A stretch of DNA of 64,000 nt from Streptomyces sp. WMMB 322 (GTDB lineage: Bacteria > Actinomycetota > Actinomycetes > Streptomycetales > Streptomycetaceae). Positions 7,994-16,471 of this stretch are shown one piece after another; position 1 is the stretch's first letter, and every line of letters starts with the position of its first letter. Position numbers and translations under genes: made by a program. The stretch is taken from NCBI RefSeq assembly GCF_900090145.1, contig NZ_FMHI01000002.1:186001-250000 (forward strand), read 5' to 3'. A model generated the notes under the pieces. The model saw only the letters and a program-made list of their open reading frames with translations. It had not been told where the DNA came from and searched no databases.

Positions 7994-8905
7994 ATGACTG
8001 CCGGGGCGGATCTCAGACTCCTGCGGGCCGCGGTCTTCACCGCGGTCTGCGTGGCGTTGTCCGCGGCCGGTCACTCGCTGACGGGCGGGCACAGCATGCC
8101 GTTGTGGTCCCTGGGCCTCGGCTTCGCCGTCGTCTTCGCGGTCGCGGCGCCACTGGCGGGCAGGGAGCGCTCCCTTCCGGGGATAGCCGCGCTGCTCGCG
8201 GCGGGCCAGGTCGCCCTGCACACCCTGTTCGCCTGCGAACGCCCGGCCGCCGGGACCGCCCGCGCTGCTGCCGCCGCGACACCGCCGGCGCACGGGGCCC
8301 ACGCGGGCGGTCAGGGGGCCGAGTTGCGCAGTCTCGCGGCTCGGCTGCTGTGCGACGAGCAGTCCGCGGGGCGCATGAGCGTCTCACGGGCGCGGCAGAT
8401 CGTCTCCGAGGCCGGGCTCGACTCCGGGCGGCTCGGAAGCCGCGCGGCGCAGGCGGGCCACCCGGGCAGCAGCGGGCACGGGCACGCCGGGCACGAGGCG
8501 GCCGGCGGCGGCGCCGCCTGGGCCGACACCCCTCTGGAGTGCCTGCGCACCGCGGCGCATGCCGTCATGGGTCTGACGGACGGCCCGATGCTCCTGGGCC
8601 ACGTCCTCGCCGCCCTCGCACTCGGCTGGTTCCTGCACCGCGGTGAGGCGGCGCTGTGGCGGATCGTGCGGCTCTCGGCCCGCACGTGCCGCACGGCCGT
8701 CCGGCACGTGCGGGCGTCGCTCGGTGCCGCGCTCGCGCACGTGCGGGCCCTGCGTGGCGGAGCGGTTCCGAAGATGCCGGCCGGGGCCGGGCTCCTGGAC
8801 GCGCACCGGCACGGAACGGCTCGTTCCGTTCTGCTTCAGCACTCGGTCAACAGGCGTGGTCCGCCGCGCGGGACGCAGCAGGAGAACCTCGCACTCGCGG
8901 CCTGA
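7994..8905 (+). CDS. hypothetical integral membrane protein, His-bearing, next to copper genes
   Basis: A 303-residue protein with three hydrophobic helices in residues 1-80 (LLRAAVFTAVCVALSAAG, SLGLGFAVVFAVAAPL, GIAALLAAGQVALHTLFA) and a fourth near 200-217 (MLLGHVLAALALGWFLH). The linker contains His clusters (PPAHGAHAGG and GSSGHGHAGHEAAGG). I do not recognise a named family. Its place directly before the ycnI-like gene and the His clusters suggest a link to copper handling, which is inference. Start ATG 7994 lacks a strong ribosome site. The basic tail ends 107 bases before the next gene. Confidence 0.65.
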   Translation: MTAGADLRLLRAAVFTAVCVALSAAGHSLTGGHSMPLWSLGLGFAVVFAVAAPLAGRERSLPGIAALLAAGQVALHTLFACERPAAGTARAAAAATPPAHGAHAGGQGAELRSLAARLLCDEQSAGRMSVSRARQIVSEAGLDSGRLGSRAAQAGHPGSSGHGHAGHEAAGGGAAWADTPLECLRTAAHAVMGLTDGPMLLGHVLAALALGWFLHRGEAALWRIVRLSARTCRTAVRHVRASLGAALAHVRALRGGAVPKMPAGAGLLDAHRHGTARSVLLQHSVNRRGPPRGTQQENLALAA

Positions 8906-8992
8906 CGCACGGCGCCCAAGGACGGAACGACGGCGTGCGGCCCAGCCGCGCACCCACTGTGCGCCCGGATACGTCCGTCACGCGTTCCGTCC
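8811..8992. repeat. four copies of ACGGAACG as two inverted pairs
   Basis: ACGGAACG occurs at 8811-8818 and 8922-8929, and its complement CGTTCCGT at 8822-8829 and 8983-8990. The first pair is a tight dyad with a 3-base spacer inside the end of the membrane-protein gene. The second pair (10-bp arms) spans the intergenic region 20 bases upstream of the ycnI-like start. This may be a regulator binding array or nested RNA hairpins. Confidence 0.45.
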
Positions 8993-9012
8993 TGTCGATC
9001 AGGAGCACCACC

Positions 9013-9738
9013 ATGCAGACCAGTACGCGCCGCCGTCTGACCGCGGCAGGCACCCTCGCAGCCACGACCGTTCTGCTGTGCGCGGGGCCCGCCTTCGCGC
9101 ACGTGTCCGTCGACCCGGAGACCGCCGAGCCGGGCGGCTACAGCGTCGTGAACTTCAAGGTCCCCAACGAGCGCGACGACGCCTCGACGACGAAGCTCGA
9201 AGTCAGCCTCCCCACCGACCACCCGCTCACGTCCGCGATGCCGCAGCCGGTGCCGGGCTGGGAGGCCAAGGTCACCAAGTCCAAGCTGGACAAGCCGGTC
9301 GAGGTGCACGGCGAGAAGATCGAAGAGGCCGTCACCAAGATCACTTGGACCGGCGGCGAGGTGAAGCCGGGCGAGTTCCAGCAGTTCCCCGTCTCCATGG
9401 GTGAACTGCCCGAGGACGCCGACCAGCTCGTCTTCAAGACCCTCCAGACCTACGACAACGACGAGGTCGTGCGCTGGATCGAGGAGCCCAAGGAGGGCGA
9501 ACCCGAACCGGAGAGCCCGGCCCCGGTGCTGAAGCTGACGTCGGCGGCGGTCGGCGACGCCAAGGGCGGCGAGGGCGGGAGCTCGGAAAAGGCCTCTGCG
9601 CAGGCCGGTTCGGACGACGAAGCGGCGGCCGGCGGCGGGACGGACACCACAGCCCGCGTGCTCGGCGTCGTCGGCATCGTCGCCGGGGTCGCCGGCGTCG
9701 CCTTCGGCGTGCTCGCCGGACGGCGCCGCAGCTCATAG
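9013..9738 (+). CDS. YcnI-family (DUF1775) copper-binding membrane-anchored protein
   Basis: A 241-residue exported protein: Sec signal peptide (residues 1-31), a DUF1775/YcnI domain to about residue 160, an acidic Gly/Ser linker, then a C-terminal transmembrane helix (VLGVVGIVAGVAGVAFGVLAG) with an RRRSS stop-transfer tail. Cleavage after PAFA would leave His as the first mature residue (HVSVDPETAEPGGY), matching the N-terminal His copper brace known for YcnI. It should bind Cu(II) outside the membrane. ATG 9013 is preceded by AGGAG at 9001-9005. It heads the copper block and is followed by a strong hairpin, so it may be separately transcribed. Confidence 0.88.
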   Translation: MQTSTRRRLTAAGTLAATTVLLCAGPAFAHVSVDPETAEPGGYSVVNFKVPNERDDASTTKLEVSLPTDHPLTSAMPQPVPGWEAKVTKSKLDKPVEVHGEKIEEAVTKITWTGGEVKPGEFQQFPVSMGELPEDADQLVFKTLQTYDNDEVVRWIEEPKEGEPEPESPAPVLKLTSAAVGDAKGGEGGSSEKASAQAGSDDEAAAGGGTDTTARVLGVVGIVAGVAGVAFGVLAGRRRSS

Positions 9739-9750
9739 GGCTTCTCCGCG

Positions 9751-9799
9751 CCGGTCTCCGGGAACCGGGCCCGCGGCCTCGCGGGCCCGGGGAGACCGG
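9751..9799 (+). terminator. long hairpin after the ycnI-like gene
   Basis: CCGGTCTCC and GGGCCCGCG (9751-9775) pair with CGCGGGCCC and GGAGACCGG (9780-9799), with a 4-base loop and one asymmetric bulge. It starts 12 bases after the stop and is a likely terminator separating ycnI from sco. Confidence 0.7.
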
Positions 9800-9956
9800 C
9801 CGGAGCGGGCCCAGCCCGTCCGGTGCGGGTGCCCGTGCCCATGCGGTACGGGCGCCCGCCTCACCGGTCGACCGGTCCGTACGGCGAAATCCCAGGAGCC
9901 GCGTCCGTGCGGCGTCAGTGCTGCCGAGCAGCGACAAGTCAGAAAGCCAGTGCTCT

Positions 9957-10628
9957 ATGCGTAACACCACAACCATCGGTGCCGTGGCCCTCGCCGCGGC
10001 GGGCGTCCTCGCCCTTGCTGGATGCGGCGGCAGCGCCGAGGAAGGCGGAAAGTCAGGCGGCAGCGACAAGGCCGTCGCCTCCGGCGCACCGCAGAAGAAG
10101 GGCGGAGTCGTGCTCGACAGGCCCTTCGAGAAGCCCGACCTCACCCTCACCGACACCAAGGGAGAGAAGTACGACCTGATCGAGGAGACGAAGGGCAAGC
10201 CGGTGCTGCTGTACTTCGGCTACACCCACTGTCCGGACGTCTGCCCGCTGACGATGAGCAACATCGCCGTGGCCAGGTCCAAGCTGACGGCGGAGCAGAA
10301 GAAGCAGCTGCGGGTCGTCTTCGTCACCTCCGATCCCAAGCGGGACACCCCGAAGGAGCTGGGCAGCTGGCTCCGCGGCCAGGACCCCTCCTTCACGGGC
10401 CTGACGGGCGACTTCGACACCATCCAGGCAGGGGCGCGCACGGTCGGCGTCAGCATCGAGCCGTCCTACAAGAAGAAGAACGGCGATGTCGTCTCCAGCC
10501 ACGGCGCGCAGCTTCTCGCCTTCTCGCCGAAGGACGACAAGGCGCACGTCCTCTACACCGAGGGCAACACCGCCCCGCAGATCCTGGAGAAGGAACTCCC
10601 CGCGATCATCAAGGGGGAGAACCCGTGA
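9957..10628 (+). CDS. sco: SCO1/SenC family copper chaperone lipoprotein
   Basis: A 223-residue lipoprotein: signal peptide with lipobox LALAGC (lipid-modified Cys near residue 21), a flexible Ser/Gly/Lys linker, then a thioredoxin-fold Sco domain. The copper-binding CxxxC is in YTHCPDVCPLT and the distal His ligand in SSHGAQLLAF. Family role: metallation of the CuA site of cytochrome c oxidase on the outer face of the membrane; the S. lividans Sco is the closest characterised relative I can name. Start ATG 9957 is chosen because it opens directly onto the signal peptide; no clear ribosome site is visible. Its stop overlaps the next gene's GTG by four bases, showing translational coupling. 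Confidence 0.93.
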   Translation: MRNTTTIGAVALAAAGVLALAGCGGSAEEGGKSGGSDKAVASGAPQKKGGVVLDRPFEKPDLTLTDTKGEKYDLIEETKGKPVLLYFGYTHCPDVCPLTMSNIAVARSKLTAEQKKQLRVVFVTSDPKRDTPKELGSWLRGQDPSFTGLTGDFDTIQAGARTVGVSIEPSYKKKNGDVVSSHGAQLLAFSPKDDKAHVLYTEGNTAPQILEKELPAIIKGENP

Positions 10629-11152
10629 CGCACAGCTCCCGCTGCCGCCGCCTCGCCGCCGTGCTGCCCGTCGCGGCGGGACTGCTCGCGCTCGGCGCGT
10701 GCGGCTCCGGCCAGGGCCCGGCGTCCGGCCCGGACTCCGGGTCAGCGGGTTCCGGCTCAGGGGGCTCCGGCTCAGGTGGCTCCGTGCCGAAGTTGTCCGT
10801 GAGCGGCGCCTACATGCCGGAGCCGGTCACGAAGGACATGGCGGGCGGCTTCCTCACGTTGAAGAACACCGGCGGCACCGCCGACAGGCTGACCTCCGTG
10901 AAGAGCGGCGCCTTCGGCGAGGCGCAACTGCACGAGACCTCCGGTCAGCAGATGCACCGCGTGAAGTCGCTGAAGGTGCCCGCGGACGGAACGCTGCGGC
11001 TGAGCCGGGGCGGAAACCACATCATGTTCCTCAATCCGGAGCGGAAACCGGTCGAGGGCGAGAAGGTGCGGGTGACGCTCCACTTCAGCAAGTCCGGCGA
11101 CATCGACGTCTCGATGCCGGTCGAGGCGACGAACTTCGTACCGAAGAAATGA
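10625..11152 (+). CDS. ecuC: PCuAC-type extracytoplasmic copper chaperone
   Basis: A 175-residue lipoprotein-like protein: signal peptide ending in a lipobox (ALGAC), a Ser/Gly-rich linker, then a PCuAC (DUF461) domain. The Cu(I)-binding H-M-H-M pattern is visible as LHETSGQQMHRV and NHIMFLNPER. It should pass Cu(I) to Sco or directly to apo-oxidase outside the membrane. The start GTG 10625 overlaps the sco stop in GTGA, so both are made from one message. The gene symbol follows the S. lividans ECuC protein that occupies the same position next to sco. Family length is typical. Confidence 0.88.
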   Translation: MTHSSRCRRLAAVLPVAAGLLALGACGSGQGPASGPDSGSAGSGSGGSGSGGSVPKLSVSGAYMPEPVTKDMAGGFLTLKNTGGTADRLTSVKSGAFGEAQLHETSGQQMHRVKSLKVPADGTLRLSRGGNHIMFLNPERKPVEGEKVRVTLHFSKSGDIDVSMPVEATNFVPKK

Positions 11153-11163
11153 GGGACTGACCC

Positions 11164-13467
11164 GTGCCGCTCACCACCTGGCGTCCCCGCCCGCGCCGGC
11201 GCGCCGCCGCGCACAGCGCCACACCCGCCGCGCTGTTCCTCGCGCTGCTGGGCACGGCGCTGTGCGCGCTGCTCACCGTGGTCGTCACCGCCGGTCCGGC
11301 AGCGGCCCACGCCGTGCAGACCGACAGCACGCCGGCGGAGGGCCGGGTGGTGAGCAGCGCCCCCGAGAAGGTCACCGTGACCTTCTCCGAGGGCGTCTCG
11401 ATGTCGGACGGTTCGATACGTGTGCTCGGACCGGACGGCAAGCGCCTCGACACGAACAAGGTCAGCGAGGTGCCCGGCAAGGCGAACACACGCGCCGTCG
11501 ACCTGAAGCCCGACGGGCCGAAGGGCACCTACACCGTCGCGTGGAAGGCCGTCTCGGACGACAGCCACCCCGTCTCCGGGGCGTTCACGTTCTCCGTCGG
11601 ACACCCTTCGCAGACGTCGGCGAACGTCTCGGACGAGAGTCAGGGGACGGGCGGCGGACCGGCCGGAGCGCTCTACCAGGTGGGCCGCTACGCCGCATAC
11701 ACGGGCTTCATCCTGCTCGTCGGCGGGGCCGCCTTCGTCCTGGTGTGCAGGCCCGAGAGGGCCGCGGTGCGGCGGCTCCAACGGCTCGTCGTCACGGGGT
11801 GGCTGACGCTCACCGGAGCCACCCTGCTGATGCTTCTGCTGCGCAACGCCTATACGGGCACGGGCCAGTTGAGCGAGGTCTTCGACCTGGGCGGTCTGAA
11901 GGACGCGCTCGGTTCGAAGTCCGGAGCCTCCCTCGCCGCCAGGCTGCTGCTGCTGGGGACGGCGGCAGTGATCATCTCGGTGCTCTTCGGCTCGTACGGG
12001 TCCGGCAGCGACGGGCGGGCGTCCGAAGAACACCCCGAGGAGCAGCACGAGGAGCAGCACGAGGGACAGCACGAGGGTGAGGGCGAGGGCGAGCGCGAGG
12101 CACCCTCCGAGAAGCGGCGCGAAGAGGAACGCGGGGCGCGGGAGAAGGAGGACCGCGGGCGCGACGTCACGCTGGGACTCACCCTCGGCGGCGGCGTGGT
12201 CGCCGTCGGGCTCGCGACGACATGGGCCGTCGCCGAGCACGCCTCCACGGGGCCGCAGGCTCAGGTCGCGATGCCCGTGGACGTGGTCCATCTGCTGGCG
12301 GTCGCCACGTGGCTGGGCGGGCTGGCCTCCCTTCTGACGGTGCTCCACCGTGGGCCGTCCCCCGGGCGCGCCGTCGTGCGGCGCTTCTCGCAGGTCGCGT
12401 TCGGCAGCGTGGTGGTGCTGGCGGTCACGGGGCTGTACCAGTCCTGGCGGCAGCTGGGCACGTTCACCGCGCTCACCGGTACGTCGTTCGGGCGGCTCCT
12501 GCTGACGAAGGTGGGCCTCGTCGTGCTGCTCGTCGGCCTCGCGTACGTCTCGCGGCAGTGGACGTCACGGCTGGGAGAGGTGCGCGCCGGGACGGGCAAG
12601 GACACCGCCGCCGAATCCGCCGAGGCGGAAGCCAGCGGGGCCGAAGCCGCCGGGGAGGCCGCCGTACGGGTGGAGGCGCCGGCGACCGTCGGCGCGGCTG
12701 CGCGCAGCACCGCCCCCGGCACGGCGCCCGGGACCGGCGCCCACGAAGAGGCGGGCGCAGACGGTGGCGAGCCCGGTTCCGGTGCGGGTTCCGCCGGTGC
12801 CGCGGAGGCCGCCGGCTCCGGCGACGCGGCAGCTGAGCCCGCCGGAACCGCCGCAACCCCCGCGGCCACGGCGTCCACCGATCGTGCCGCCCAACTCGCC
12901 CGCCAGCGCGCCGCCGTGGCCCGCGAGCGCCGCAGGAAGGAGCGCGAGGCGGACCCCGAGCGTGCCGGTCTGCGCCGCTCCGTACTCGCCGAGGCAGCCG
13001 TTGCAGTCGTGCTGCTCGTCGTGACGACGGCCCTGACCGACACCCAGCCCGGCCGCACGGAGGAACTCACGAAGTCCGGCGGCACCCCGGGGGCCGCCAC
13101 CGGGCAGGTGAGGGAAGGCCTCAACCTCAAGCAGAAGATCCCCTTCGACACCGGCGGCCCGAACGGCAAGGGCACGGCCGTGCTTTGGATCACGCCCGGC
13201 CAGGCGGGGGGCAACGCCCTGCGGATCATGACGAAGGACCCGGACGGGAAGCAGCTGCGCACCGAGGAGGTGAAGGCCGCGCTCACCCTCCCCGAACAGG
13301 ACCTCGGCCCGTTCCAGGTCGAGTTCGAGCGGATCAACGACGCGAAGGGCCGCTGGCGTTCGGAGATCGTCCAGCTACCGGTGGCCGGACGGTGGAAGGC
13401 CTCCGTCACCATCCGCACCTCGGACATCGACCAGGTCACCGAGAGCAAGACCGTGCAGCTCGACTGA
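11164..13467 (+). CDS. CopC-CopD fusion copper transport protein
   Basis: A 767-residue membrane protein. It has a Sec signal (cleavage near AAA-HAV, giving an N-terminal His), a CopC domain to about residue 145 with the Cu ligand segment DDSHPVSGAF, then a CopD multi-helix region. A charged loop near residues 288-335 is extremely Glu-rich with several His (EEHPEEQHEEQHEGQHEG). A second low-complexity Ala/Gly/Glu segment covers about 480-620, followed by a last helix and an extracellular C-terminal domain. The family imports or buffers copper. It begins 11 bases after the chaperone gene, so sco-ecuC-copCD form one operon. The low-complexity insertions make it longer than I would expect for the family. 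Confidence 0.88.
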   Translation: MPLTTWRPRPRRRAAAHSATPAALFLALLGTALCALLTVVVTAGPAAAHAVQTDSTPAEGRVVSSAPEKVTVTFSEGVSMSDGSIRVLGPDGKRLDTNKVSEVPGKANTRAVDLKPDGPKGTYTVAWKAVSDDSHPVSGAFTFSVGHPSQTSANVSDESQGTGGGPAGALYQVGRYAAYTGFILLVGGAAFVLVCRPERAAVRRLQRLVVTGWLTLTGATLLMLLLRNAYTGTGQLSEVFDLGGLKDALGSKSGASLAARLLLLGTAAVIISVLFGSYGSGSDGRASEEHPEEQHEEQHEGQHEGEGEGEREAPSEKRREEERGAREKEDRGRDVTLGLTLGGGVVAVGLATTWAVAEHASTGPQAQVAMPVDVVHLLAVATWLGGLASLLTVLHRGPSPGRAVVRRFSQVAFGSVVVLAVTGLYQSWRQLGTFTALTGTSFGRLLLTKVGLVVLLVGLAYVSRQWTSRLGEVRAGTGKDTAAESAEAEASGAEAAGEAAVRVEAPATVGAAARSTAPGTAPGTGAHEEAGADGGEPGSGAGSAGAAEAAGSGDAAAEPAGTAATPAATASTDRAAQLARQRAAVARERRRKEREADPERAGLRRSVLAEAAVAVVLLVVTTALTDTQPGRTEELTKSGGTPGAATGQVREGLNLKQKIPFDTGGPNGKGTAVLWITPGQAGGNALRIMTKDPDGKQLRTEEVKAALTLPEQDLGPFQVEFERINDAKGRWRSEIVQLPVAGRWKASVTIRTSDIDQVTESKTVQLD

Positions 13468-13551
13468 GGCGCCCCGGACACCGTGACCCCGACACAGACG
13501 GACGAACCATGTGAACTCCGGCTGGTTCCGAGATATAGCTGAACATCACGA

Positions 13552-13598
13552 GCGCGACGTTCAAGGTGCGCGACATCCACAGTGCGCGACGTCCAGGT
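13552..13598 (+). repeat. three tandem 16-bp repeats before dtpA
   Basis: GCGCGACGTTCAAGGT (13552-13567), GCGCGACATCCACAGT (13568-13583) and GCGCGACGTCCAGGT (13584-13598) follow each other without gaps. They lie 38 bases before the small reading frame that leads into dtpA and could be an iterated binding site. Confidence 0.5.
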
Positions 13599-13635
13599 GC
13601 CCTGGTCCGGCACGAGGAGAGAAGCAGGTGCACAC

Positions 13636-13713
13636 ATGAACGAGCGCGGCCCACGCCCCCCACCCGTACACACGTCCCCCGCACACACGCCGGACGACGC
13701 CAGGAAGCAGTGA
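13636..13713 (+). CDS. possible 25-residue leader peptide coupled to dtpA
   Basis: An ATG at 13636 opens 25 codons rich in Pro and His (starting MNERGPRPPPVHTS) that end in a TGA overlapping the dtpA ATG as TGATG. The overlap geometry is the usual one for translational coupling. The ribosome site is weak: AGG about seven bases upstream, with GAGGAGAG further away. It may be a true leader frame or a chance one; no function is claimed. Confidence 0.3.
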   Translation: MNERGPRPPPVHTSPAHTPDDARKQ

Positions 13714-14963
13714 TGACACAACACGACCACGAACCTCAGGGCGTCTCGCGCCGCCGGCTCGTCAGCACGGTCGGAGCGGCGGGCGCCACCGGTCTGGCCG
13801 TCGGCGCGACGGGCGGCGCGGTCGCGCAGGCCGTGGCCCGGGACGACCGCGCGGCCCCGAAACCGCTCACGTCCGTCGGCTCGACGCGCGTGGCCTTCCA
13901 CGGAAAGCACCAGGCCGGCATCCTCACGCCGCTGCAGTCCGTCGGCCATCTGCTCGCCTTCGACCTCGTCGCCGGCGCCAGGCGCAAGCAGGCCGCCGCG
14001 CTGCTGAAGCGCTGGTCGAGGACGGCACGCGAACTCATGGCGGACAAGCCGACCGCGAACCCGACGGGCATCTCCTACGACGCCGGGCCCTCCTCGCTCA
14101 CCATCACGTTCGGCTTCGGCCGCTCCTTCTTCTCCCGCACCGGTCTGGAGAAGCAGCGGCCCCGCGAACTGGCGCCGCTTCCCGACTTCTCCGGCGACGC
14201 CCTCGACAAGAGCCGCTCCGACGGCGACCTGTGGGTGCAGATCGGCAGCAACGACGCGCTGGTCGCCTTCGACGCGCTGCGGGAGATCCAGCGTCAGGCC
14301 GAGGGAACGGCACGGGTGCGCTGGCAGATGAACGGCTTCACGCGCACGCCCGGAGCCACCCGCCGCCCGATGACCATGCGCAACCTGATGGGCCAGGTCG
14401 ACGGCACCAACAACCCCGAGCGCTCCGAACCTGACTTCGACAGGCGCATCTTCGTACCCTCCTCAGGGTCGCCTGCGTGGATGGCGGACGGCTCGTACGC
14501 CGTCGTGCGCCGCATCCGGATGCTCCTCGACGACTGGGACAAGAAGTCGCGCAAGGAGCAGGAGAAGGTCATCGGCCGGCGCAAGTCCGACGGTGCCCCG
14601 CTCAGCGGCGGCACCGAGAAGACCGAGCCCGATCTCGACGCGCGGAGCGCCGACGGCACCCCCGTCATCGCCGCCGACGCCCACGCGCGGGTCGCCGCGC
14701 CCGAGACGAACGGGGGAGCGGCCATGCTGCGGCGCCCCTTCTCGTACCACGACGGCTTCCGCGACGACGGTGCGCCGGACGCCGGCCTGCTCTTCATCGC
14801 CTGGCAGGCGGACCCTCAGCGGGGCTTCGTACCGGTGCAGCGGAAACTCGACCGCGGCGACGCGCTGTCGCGGTTCATCCGGCACGAGGCCAGCGGACTG
14901 TTCGCCGTCCCGGGCGGCCCCGCCAAGGGCGAGTACGTCGGGGAGCGCCTGCTGGAGGGATGA
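13713..14963 (+). CDS. dtpA: Tat-exported dye-decolorizing heme peroxidase (DtpA type)
   Basis: A 416-residue DyP-type peroxidase. The N terminus has a twin-arginine signal (SRRRLVSTVG followed by a Gly/Ala hydrophobic stretch to AQA), so the folded heme protein is exported by Tat. Family marks are the distal GxxDG motif in GQVDGTNNP and a proximal His candidate in ADAHARVAAP; the end (HEASGLFAVPGGP) is typical. In S. lividans the orthologue lies beside sco and ecuC and is tied to copper-dependent GlxA maturation and hydrogen peroxide use. ATG 13713 is preceded by AGGAAG. It follows copCD by 246 bases and ends at a strong terminator. Confidence 0.93.
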   Translation: MTQHDHEPQGVSRRRLVSTVGAAGATGLAVGATGGAVAQAVARDDRAAPKPLTSVGSTRVAFHGKHQAGILTPLQSVGHLLAFDLVAGARRKQAAALLKRWSRTARELMADKPTANPTGISYDAGPSSLTITFGFGRSFFSRTGLEKQRPRELAPLPDFSGDALDKSRSDGDLWVQIGSNDALVAFDALREIQRQAEGTARVRWQMNGFTRTPGATRRPMTMRNLMGQVDGTNNPERSEPDFDRRIFVPSSGSPAWMADGSYAVVRRIRMLLDDWDKKSRKEQEKVIGRRKSDGAPLSGGTEKTEPDLDARSADGTPVIAADAHARVAAPETNGGAAMLRRPFSYHDGFRDDGAPDAGLLFIAWQADPQRGFVPVQRKLDRGDALSRFIRHEASGLFAVPGGPAKGEYVGERLLEG

Positions 14964-14968
14964 CCGCA

Positions 14969-15010
14969 GCGCGCCGGGACGGCCTGTCCAGGGTTGCCGT
15001 CCCGGCGCGC
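14969..15010. terminator. perfect 15-bp hairpin between convergent genes
   Basis: GCGCGCCGGGACGGC (14969-14983) pairs perfectly with GCCGTCCCGGCGCGC (14996-15010) over a 12-base loop. It lies five bases after the dtpA stop and 25 bases from the convergent FAD oxidoreductase stop, so it can serve both. Confidence 0.8.
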
Positions 15011-15034
15011 TGCTCTGTTGTCGCCGTCCCGGCG

Positions 15035-16471
15035 CTATGGACCGTGCCGGCCCTGCGGCTGATCGCGGGCCAGGGGCACATGGTGGAAGCGGAAGAGGTT
15101 CGACGGGTCGGCCGAAGCCTTCAGCCCGGTGAGACGCGCGTGGTCGTCCGGCGAGAACGCAGCCGCCGTTCCACCGGGCACGGCCCCCGCTGAACGCCCG
15201 TAGCGGAAGTTGAGGTTCGAGCCGACCGTCCACGGTGCCACCGCTTCCAGCACCCGCTCCTGGACCCGGCGCAGCTCCTCTCCGGACGAGGAACCGGCCG
15301 GCACCGTCAGCACCACCAGCAGATAGCCCGCGTCGCGTCCCCCCACGGCGTTCGGCACCGCGGGCTGCCGCGAGAGGGCGCCGCCCATGTGTCGGAGGGC
15401 GAGCACAACCATCCCCCGCGCGTCCGGGCCGGTCGCCTCCAGCACGGAACGCAGTGTCGCCCGGTCCGGCAACTCCTTCCCGAGCAGCGCGTTGGTGCCC
15501 TCGTAGGGGTGCGGCCGGTCCGGTTCGTTGTAGACGCTCCAGGATTCGGTCCAGGGCATCGTCCGCAACGTCTCGGCGATGCGCGGGCCGGCCGCGCGCA
15601 GCGGGGCGACCAGCCGCTCACCGTCCGCCTCGTCGCCGTCGTACGCGATCTGCACCTGCGCCACGTGTCTGCCGCGCAGACCGCCGGGGAGCACCGGGAT
15701 GTCAGGGTAGGTCATCACGGTCACCGACGAGGTCAGGCGTTCCGGAACGGTCGCCGTCCACCACCGCCACGCCTCCAGCACGTCCCCCGCCGACTCGCCG
15801 TCGAAGATCAACTGGCCGCCGTAGAACCGCTCGACGGGTACCAGCCCGATCTCCAGACCCGTCACGACGCCGAAGCTGCCTCCCCCGCCGCGCAGCGACC
15901 GGAAGAGTTCCGGATCGCTGTCCGCGGTGACGTGCCGCACCCGCCCGTCGGACGTGACGACCTCGGCGGCGCTCACGTGGTCTGCGGCGTAGCCGAACTC
16001 GCGGGCCAGCAGCCCGACGCCGCCGTGCAGCGTGTACGAGACCGCGCCGACCCCGGGACCGGAGCCGCTCAGCGGGGCGAGCCCGAACCGCCCGGCCTCC
16101 TCGACGACTTCGCCCCAGCGCACCCCCGCTCCGATCCACGCGGTGCGGGCGCCGGCATTCACGCGCACGTCCGTCATGCGCCGGGTGCTCACCAGCACAC
16201 CGCCCGGCAGCGGCACGGACAGACCGTGGCCGGTCGCCTGCACGGCCAGGGGCAGCCGGTGCGCCGCCGCGTACTCCACGGCGGCCGAGACGTCGGCGGC
16301 GTCCGTCGCGCAGACGACCACTTCGGGGTGGTGCCGGTAACCCGACTGGAAGCCGGAGACCTCCGCGAGGTACCGCTCGTCGGAGGGCAGCAGGACCGGG
16401 CCGCGGACGCGTCCGGCGGGAAAGGCGGGAACTTCCGCCCGCGATGCGGCCGTCGGCGAACCGTCATCCAC
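15035..16471 (-). CDS. FAD-binding oxidoreductase, BBE (berberine bridge) family
   Basis: A 478-residue flavoprotein. The N-terminal FAD_binding_4 domain shows QATGHGLSVPLPGG (the His is the usual site of covalent 8-alpha flavin attachment) and GSGPGVGAVSYTLHGGVGLLAREFGYAADHV. The usual second, cysteinyl attachment position does not hold a Cys here. The C-terminal BBE tail DPSNLFRFHHVP is present. Substrate is unknown; relatives oxidise alcohols, sugars or secondary metabolites. The GTG start at 16471 overlaps the upstream DinB-like gene's stop by eight bases (GTGGATGA), so the two are co-translated. No secretion signal is apparent. Confidence 0.85.
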   Translation of the reverse strand: MDDGSPTAASRAEVPAFPAGRVRGPVLLPSDERYLAEVSGFQSGYRHHPEVVVCATDAADVSAAVEYAAAHRLPLAVQATGHGLSVPLPGGVLVSTRRMTDVRVNAGARTAWIGAGVRWGEVVEEAGRFGLAPLSGSGPGVGAVSYTLHGGVGLLAREFGYAADHVSAAEVVTSDGRVRHVTADSDPELFRSLRGGGGSFGVVTGLEIGLVPVERFYGGQLIFDGESAGDVLEAWRWWTATVPERLTSSVTVMTYPDIPVLPGGLRGRHVAQVQIAYDGDEADGERLVAPLRAAGPRIAETLRTMPWTESWSVYNEPDRPHPYEGTNALLGKELPDRATLRSVLEATGPDARGMVVLALRHMGGALSRQPAVPNAVGGRDAGYLLVVLTVPAGSSSGEELRRVQERVLEAVAPWTVGSNLNFRYGRSAGAVPGGTAAAFSPDDHARLTGLKASADPSNLFRFHHVPLARDQPQGRHGP

